DNA of 64,000 bases from Beroe forskalii (Eukaryota > Ctenophora > Nuda > Beroida > Beroidae). The translations under genes and the position numbers were made by a program. Each line of letters starts with the position of its first letter. Position 1 is the first letter of the stretch. Of this stretch, positions 59,773-64,000 are shown one piece after another. The notes beneath the pieces are model-generated. The model was not told the origin of the DNA, did no database searches, and worked only from the letters and a program-made list of their open reading frames with translations. The DNA lies in the NCBI GenBank assembly GCA_011033025.1, contig WFMF01000300.1:62001-126000 (forward strand), written 5' to 3'.

Positions 59773-62700
59773 GGCAAATGTAAAGTTCTGCGCAAGGCTT
59801 AACTGAGCGCAAATTTGCGCTCATTTGCGCTCGTTAGCGCTCGTTAGCGCTCAAATTAGGGAAATTTTGCGCTCGTTAACGCTCATTTGCGCTCCGGAGC
59901 CTCGAAAATGACTGAGCGCAAATGAGCGCAAAATTTTGCGCTCATACGTGCTCGTCATCGCTCATATGTGCTCATTAACGCTCGTTAGCGTCCATTTTGC
60001 GCCCATTTTGCGCTCAGAGCGCTAACGAGCGCAAAATGATCCCTGGAAAAATGTCTTTTTTTGCGCTCAGATGCGCTCATTTGCGCTCAGCCATACTGAG
60101 CGCAATTTTGCGCTCATTAGCGCTCATTAGCGCTCATTAGCGCCCGTTAGCGCTCAGTTGCGCTCAGTTGCGCTTATTGCCGATTTGCGCCCAGATGCGC
60201 TCAATTGCGCTCAGTTTCACCACACCTCAGCAATTTTGCGCCCATTTTGCGCCCATTTGCGCTCAGCCTTTCTGAGCGCAAATGAGCGCTAACGAGCGCA
60301 AAAATTTTGCGCCCATTTGAGCTCATTTGCGCTCGTAAGTGCTAATTTGCGCTCGGGAGCGCTCATTTGCGCTCGAAAGCGCTCATTGCGCTCGAGCGCT
60401 CATTTGCGCTCGGAAGCGCTCATTTGCGTTCGAAAGCGCTCATTTGCGCTCGAATGCGTTCATTTGCGCTCGGAAGCGCTCATTTGCGCCCAGTTATAAG
60501 AGGCTTAAGTTTCTGAGCCGGCATAGGTGTCTTGTACTAGCACATTGCGTGAAGGGTGCAGCTCACAAGCCACGAACCGTCGAAACATAGGTCTTGCTTG
60601 TTGTTTCACGTGCGAACAGAGAACTGCACACGTCACAGATGTTTGCAAGCATGGGCATATAAATATGAAAGCCGAGCATTGTTATTGAGCAAGGCTGAAG
60701 GCAATCTGAATCAGTTTCACAATAAAAAGTCGCGGCTCACAGTGCAGACTACCCTTATCTGCCGTGGTTGCTAGGCAACATGAACAATGTCATGTCACGT
60801 GACTATATACTAATCCAGTGCCGACCACAGGTTCGTAGTAGACCACAGGTTCGAAGTAGTTTCCTACGAGTTGTGTTGCAAAAAATGTGCGTGCGGCGGA
60901 GCTGGGTAGCCCTGCTGCCCTGACCCCTTATCTTCAAAGCGCTAGATGCGATGCGCTTAATCATATTTTCTGGGTGACGTCATAGATTGTGAAGGCTTCC
61001 GTTTACTCTAACCAGGGGCGTCGCCGCGCATTCTTGCAAAACCAGGGTCATGGTATTGGTTGCCTGGTGATAGGATTTTACCCTCCGCCGCGCGCCATTT
61101 TTTCTGCAACGACCCTCCAAATTTCCGAGTGTTGCGCTAGGGATGGGTGAAATCCATCTAGGTGATACCAGACGTGCAGACCCGCTGATGCAGCCGCTGA
61201 CTGAGTGGTGCGCGGCGCGTCGCTCAGAAGGGTCTTTCATCGATACTGATAGATAGAGACAAGGTCATGGTTAGGGCAACTGCAAGTGCAAGCACCTCGG
61301 CCTCGACGGACGTTGCCCGTCCATTTCTTTCTGACTGGATGAAACCCGTTTATATTATGGGAGACTAGACCAAAACTGAATATGGGCTAGTCTCCATAAA
61401 ATTATAAACGGGAGCTGCCCCAACCATGACCCCTGGTTTTGTGCAAGAGTGCGCGGCGTGACGCCCCTGGTTTTGGGGGAAACAGAAGCCTTCATTATCT
61501 AATTCCATGAGTAACACGTGTGACCCAGAAAAATAAAATTAAAATAGCGCATCGCATCTATACCCGCAACGTTCCACATTTGACTATTTGAGTTTGACGG
61601 ATGGTCACATTAATTGCGCTTTCGCCATTTGCATTTGACCAGTTGGCAACCCGGTCAGAATAAATAGATGGGCAACGACCTTGTCCGATAACGTCCGTTG
61701 TATTGACAACACGACCCTCCAAATTTTGCCTCAAATTAGTGGCCCCATATAATTTTGTCGGGCGTTGTCTGACCCTTCGCCTCGGTCAGACAACGTGACA
61801 CAACGTCTGACAAATATAATTAAAGGCACCCGCGCCTTCATCATCTATGACAAACACGTCACTCGGAAAATATAGTTATTAATTAAAAGCGCATCTGCCA
61901 TCCAACGCTTTAAAGGCCAGGGTTGCCCTAACCAAAACCAGGACTCTGGTTTTGCGCACAGCGATGCGTGGCAAGCGACTTAGCGACGCCCCTGGTTACT
62001 GGTTTTGGGGAAGGCCAGGGTTAGGATCATGATTAGGGCCATGATTTGTTAGGTTTAGGGTAAAGGGTGATATGAGAATCAGCGACCGACGCTGAATTCT
62101 CGTGATGCCGAGGGTCTGTCTACGGCCGACAAGGGGACTGGCAACGCCTTGCCCTAACCTGCTAACCAGGACCCTGGTTTTGCGACGCCCCTGGTTAGGG
62201 AAGGCAACGCCAGACATTCAGACAAATTGGGATATTTGAAGTTAGTGCCGCGCACAAAAATAATAAATATGAATATGAATCTATACCCAACTGCCGTTAT
62301 CGGCACTGGATAGTCACGTGTCGTGCATCAATCGACATTGTAAAAATTTCAAAGCAACCACTGCAGAAAACGAATAGCCTGCACTTGGCACTGTGAGCCG
62401 CAATTCGTTATATTATGTGATTGCCTAACTCTGCTTTCTAAACCTCTTGCAATTGCATAAGTTCTTTGACGTTTCGAGGAAGCAAAGAATGTGAATGTAT
62501 AATTTAAACCCCTGAATCCCTGATTCGATGCTTCGTGGCATGTGAGCTCCGCAAGCCATATATGTTAGCTGCCAGCACCCGGACACCTATTCCGGCTCAG
62601 GAACGTAAAGTCTCTAATAATTGGGCGCAAATGAGCGCAATTGAGCGCTAATGAGCGCAATTGAGCACAATTGAGCGCTAATGAGCGCAATTAAGCGCTA

Positions 62701-63377
62701 ATGAGCGCAATCGAGCGCTAATGAGCGCAATTGAGCGCTAATGAGCGCAATTGAGCGCTAATGAGCGTTGAGCGCTGTTTTGGGCACAATTGAGCGCTAA
62801 TGAGAGCACCTTAAGCGCAACTGGCGCAAATGAGTATAAGAAAGTTTTATTTTGTAAAATAGCTACAACTGAGCGCGCAGCTGAGCGGAATTGGAGCGGA
62901 ACTGAGCGCAAATTGAAATTATTTGCTCAAGCACAACTGAGCGCGCAAATTGGTGCGCTCAGTTGTTCCTGAGCGCATATGATGACGCAAATGAGCGCAA
63001 AATCTTGCGCTCAGTAAAACTGAGCGCAAAATGTAAAAATTTGCGCTCGTTAGCGCTCGTTAGCGCTCATTTTCAAATTCTGTAATTTTTGCGCTCGTTA
63101 GCGCTCTGAGCGCAAAATGGGCGCAAAGTGGGCGCAAATGGGCGCTAACGAGCGTTAATGAGCATATGAGCGATGACGAGCATATATGAGCGCAAAATTT
63201 TGCGCTCATTTTGCTCAGTTATTTTCGATGCTCTAGAGCGCTAATGGGCGCTAACGAGCGGTAATGAGCGCTAACGAGCGCAAAATTTTGCGCTCATTAG
63301 CGCTCGTTAGCAATCATATGTGCTCAATTGTGCTCATTTGCGCTCAGTTAAGCCTTGCGCTATACTTTACATTTGCC
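59773..63377. mobile_element. 3.6-kb TIR element with GCGCTC decamer arms
   Basis: Ends GGCAAATGTAAAGT and its complement ACTTTACATTTGCC are followed inwards by GCGCAAGGCTTAACTGAGCG on both sides. A perfect 8-bp duplication AATGATGA flanks it (59765-59772 and 63378-63385). The left arm (59790-60495) and right arm (62618-63360) are arrays of a 10-bp unit, GCGCTCATTT or GCGCTCGTTA, in changing orientation. About 2.1 kb of unique sequence lies between the arms and contains a nested inverted repeat. No transposase is recognisable. Confidence 0.9.
60943..61562. repeat. Nested inverted repeat with arms of about 120 bp
   Basis: The left arm reads AGATGCGATGCGCTTAATCA then TTTTCTGGGTGACG, GAAGGCTTCCGTTT, CCAGGGGCGTC and AACCAGGGTCATGG. 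The right arm gives the complements in reverse order to ATAGCGCATCGCATCT at 61562. It may be a fold-back MITE inserted in the larger element. Related CCAGGGGCGTC words recur at 61980-62200. Confidence 0.75.
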
Positions 63378-63484
63378 AATGATGATTATAGTCCCTGCTA
63401 CAAAATTCAGGAAGCTGATTATCCTCAGCACAACCCAGAAGCCTCATAATATGAAAGATTATAAAGTAACTAGACAGTATATAA

Positions 63485-63510
63485 TTGAATTGAATTGAAT
63501 TGAATTGAAT
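63485..63510. repeat. (GAATT)n microsatellite
   Basis: Five repeats of the pentamer TTGAA. Confidence 0.9.
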
Positions 63511-63529
63511 AACTAAATCTGATAAACTA

Positions 63530-63670
63530 TCATCAGGAATATTTTTGTAGTTCTACTCCATCATCAACTTCAGATTTGATTTATAAAGTATTGTTGTAAG
63601 GTTTTAAACTTTACACCACTACTTTATTCAATCACATCTGAGGTTGATGATGGAGTATAATCCTGAAAAA
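63530..63670. repeat. Inverted repeat, about 140 bp
   Basis: CAGGAATATTTTTG and TACTCCATCATCAACTTCAG near the left pair with CTGAGGTTGATGATGGAGTA and TCCTGAAAAAATT at the right. A small fold-back element is likely. Confidence 0.75.
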
Positions 63671-63774
63671 ATTCCCCATGTCAGTTAATTAAAATCATAT
63701 TTTAAATCAGCTTCTTTCATTTTGTCACTGAGACTATAATCATCATTAATCAGCTTTTTGACGAGGTTAGAGGG

Positions 63775-63908
63775 GTGAATTCTGCAGGAACAAATGATTT
63801 GGATTTTTGATTAGGCTTTCAAAAATTTGTGGGCCAAATGGACTCAAAAGCTTTTGGCAGCCTAAATCAAAAATCCAGATCCATTAGTTTCTGCCGAATT
63901 TATCCCTT
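63775..63908. repeat. Inverted repeat, about 130 bp
   Basis: GTGAATTCTGCAGGAAC, GATTTGGATTTTTGATTAGGC pairs with GCCTAAATCAAAAATCCAGATC and TTTCTGCCGAATTTA. A fold-back MITE remnant is likely. Confidence 0.75.
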
Positions 63909-64000
63909 TTATGTATAGGGGTAACAGAAGTCTCCCCACTTCAAGAAATGACTAAATGAGAATCATTCTGAGATTTCCAGTCGTGCGGTGCCATAAATGT

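Overview
The window looks like nuclear DNA from an AT-rich invertebrate metazoan. Protein genes are cut into short exons (about 50-230 nt) with GT-AG introns. There is a RING/B-box/coiled-coil (TRIM-type) gene and an orthologue of the ciliary dynein light chain DYNLT2B. More than half of the sequence is repeats and non-autonomous DNA transposons. I cannot name the phylum from the sequence alone. All gene models are hand-built from splice signals and reading phase; no similarity search was run.

Left third (0-21.5 kb). A 4.6-5.5 kb block is present twice in direct orientation (about 440-5075 and 14611-20150). Each copy carries one intact four-exon gene for a 214-residue SGNH-hydrolase-like protein, and by hand count the copies differ by about 15 synonymous and 4 amino-acid changes. 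Between them lie a satellite-bearing transposon copy (5127-7836), a 343-bp satellite (7837-9112), an array of small hairpins (11332-11525) and a seven-exon gene related to tRNA 2'-phosphotransferase (KptA/Tpt1), whose second exon breaks the frame. The second duplication copy has gained MITEs that the first copy lacks.

Middle (21.8-40 kb, minus strand). One long gene can be assembled from 15 exons that keep phase throughout (702 codons; 5' end probably incomplete). It resembles the CCDC162/C6orf183 group, but this rests on memory. Two of its introns hold minisatellites that begin exactly at the 3' splice site and repeat it. One 7.5-kb intron is mostly a 5.6-kb TIR element filled with 39-bp repeats, itself interrupted by a second TIR element; both have 8-bp target duplications.

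Right part (40-64 kb). It holds a five-exon TRIM-type gene (minus, 42270-47618), a 0.5-kb element with TAA duplications, a 5.5-kb TIR element with arrays of a 19-bp palindrome at both ends and inverted 20-bp satellites inside, the three-exon DYNLT2B gene (minus), and a 3.6-kb TIR element with arms of a 10-bp GCGCTC repeat and an 8-bp target duplication.

The most unusual theme is a set of structurally unrelated cut-and-paste elements that each carry a private satellite array. A second theme is minisatellites growing out of 3' splice acceptors.
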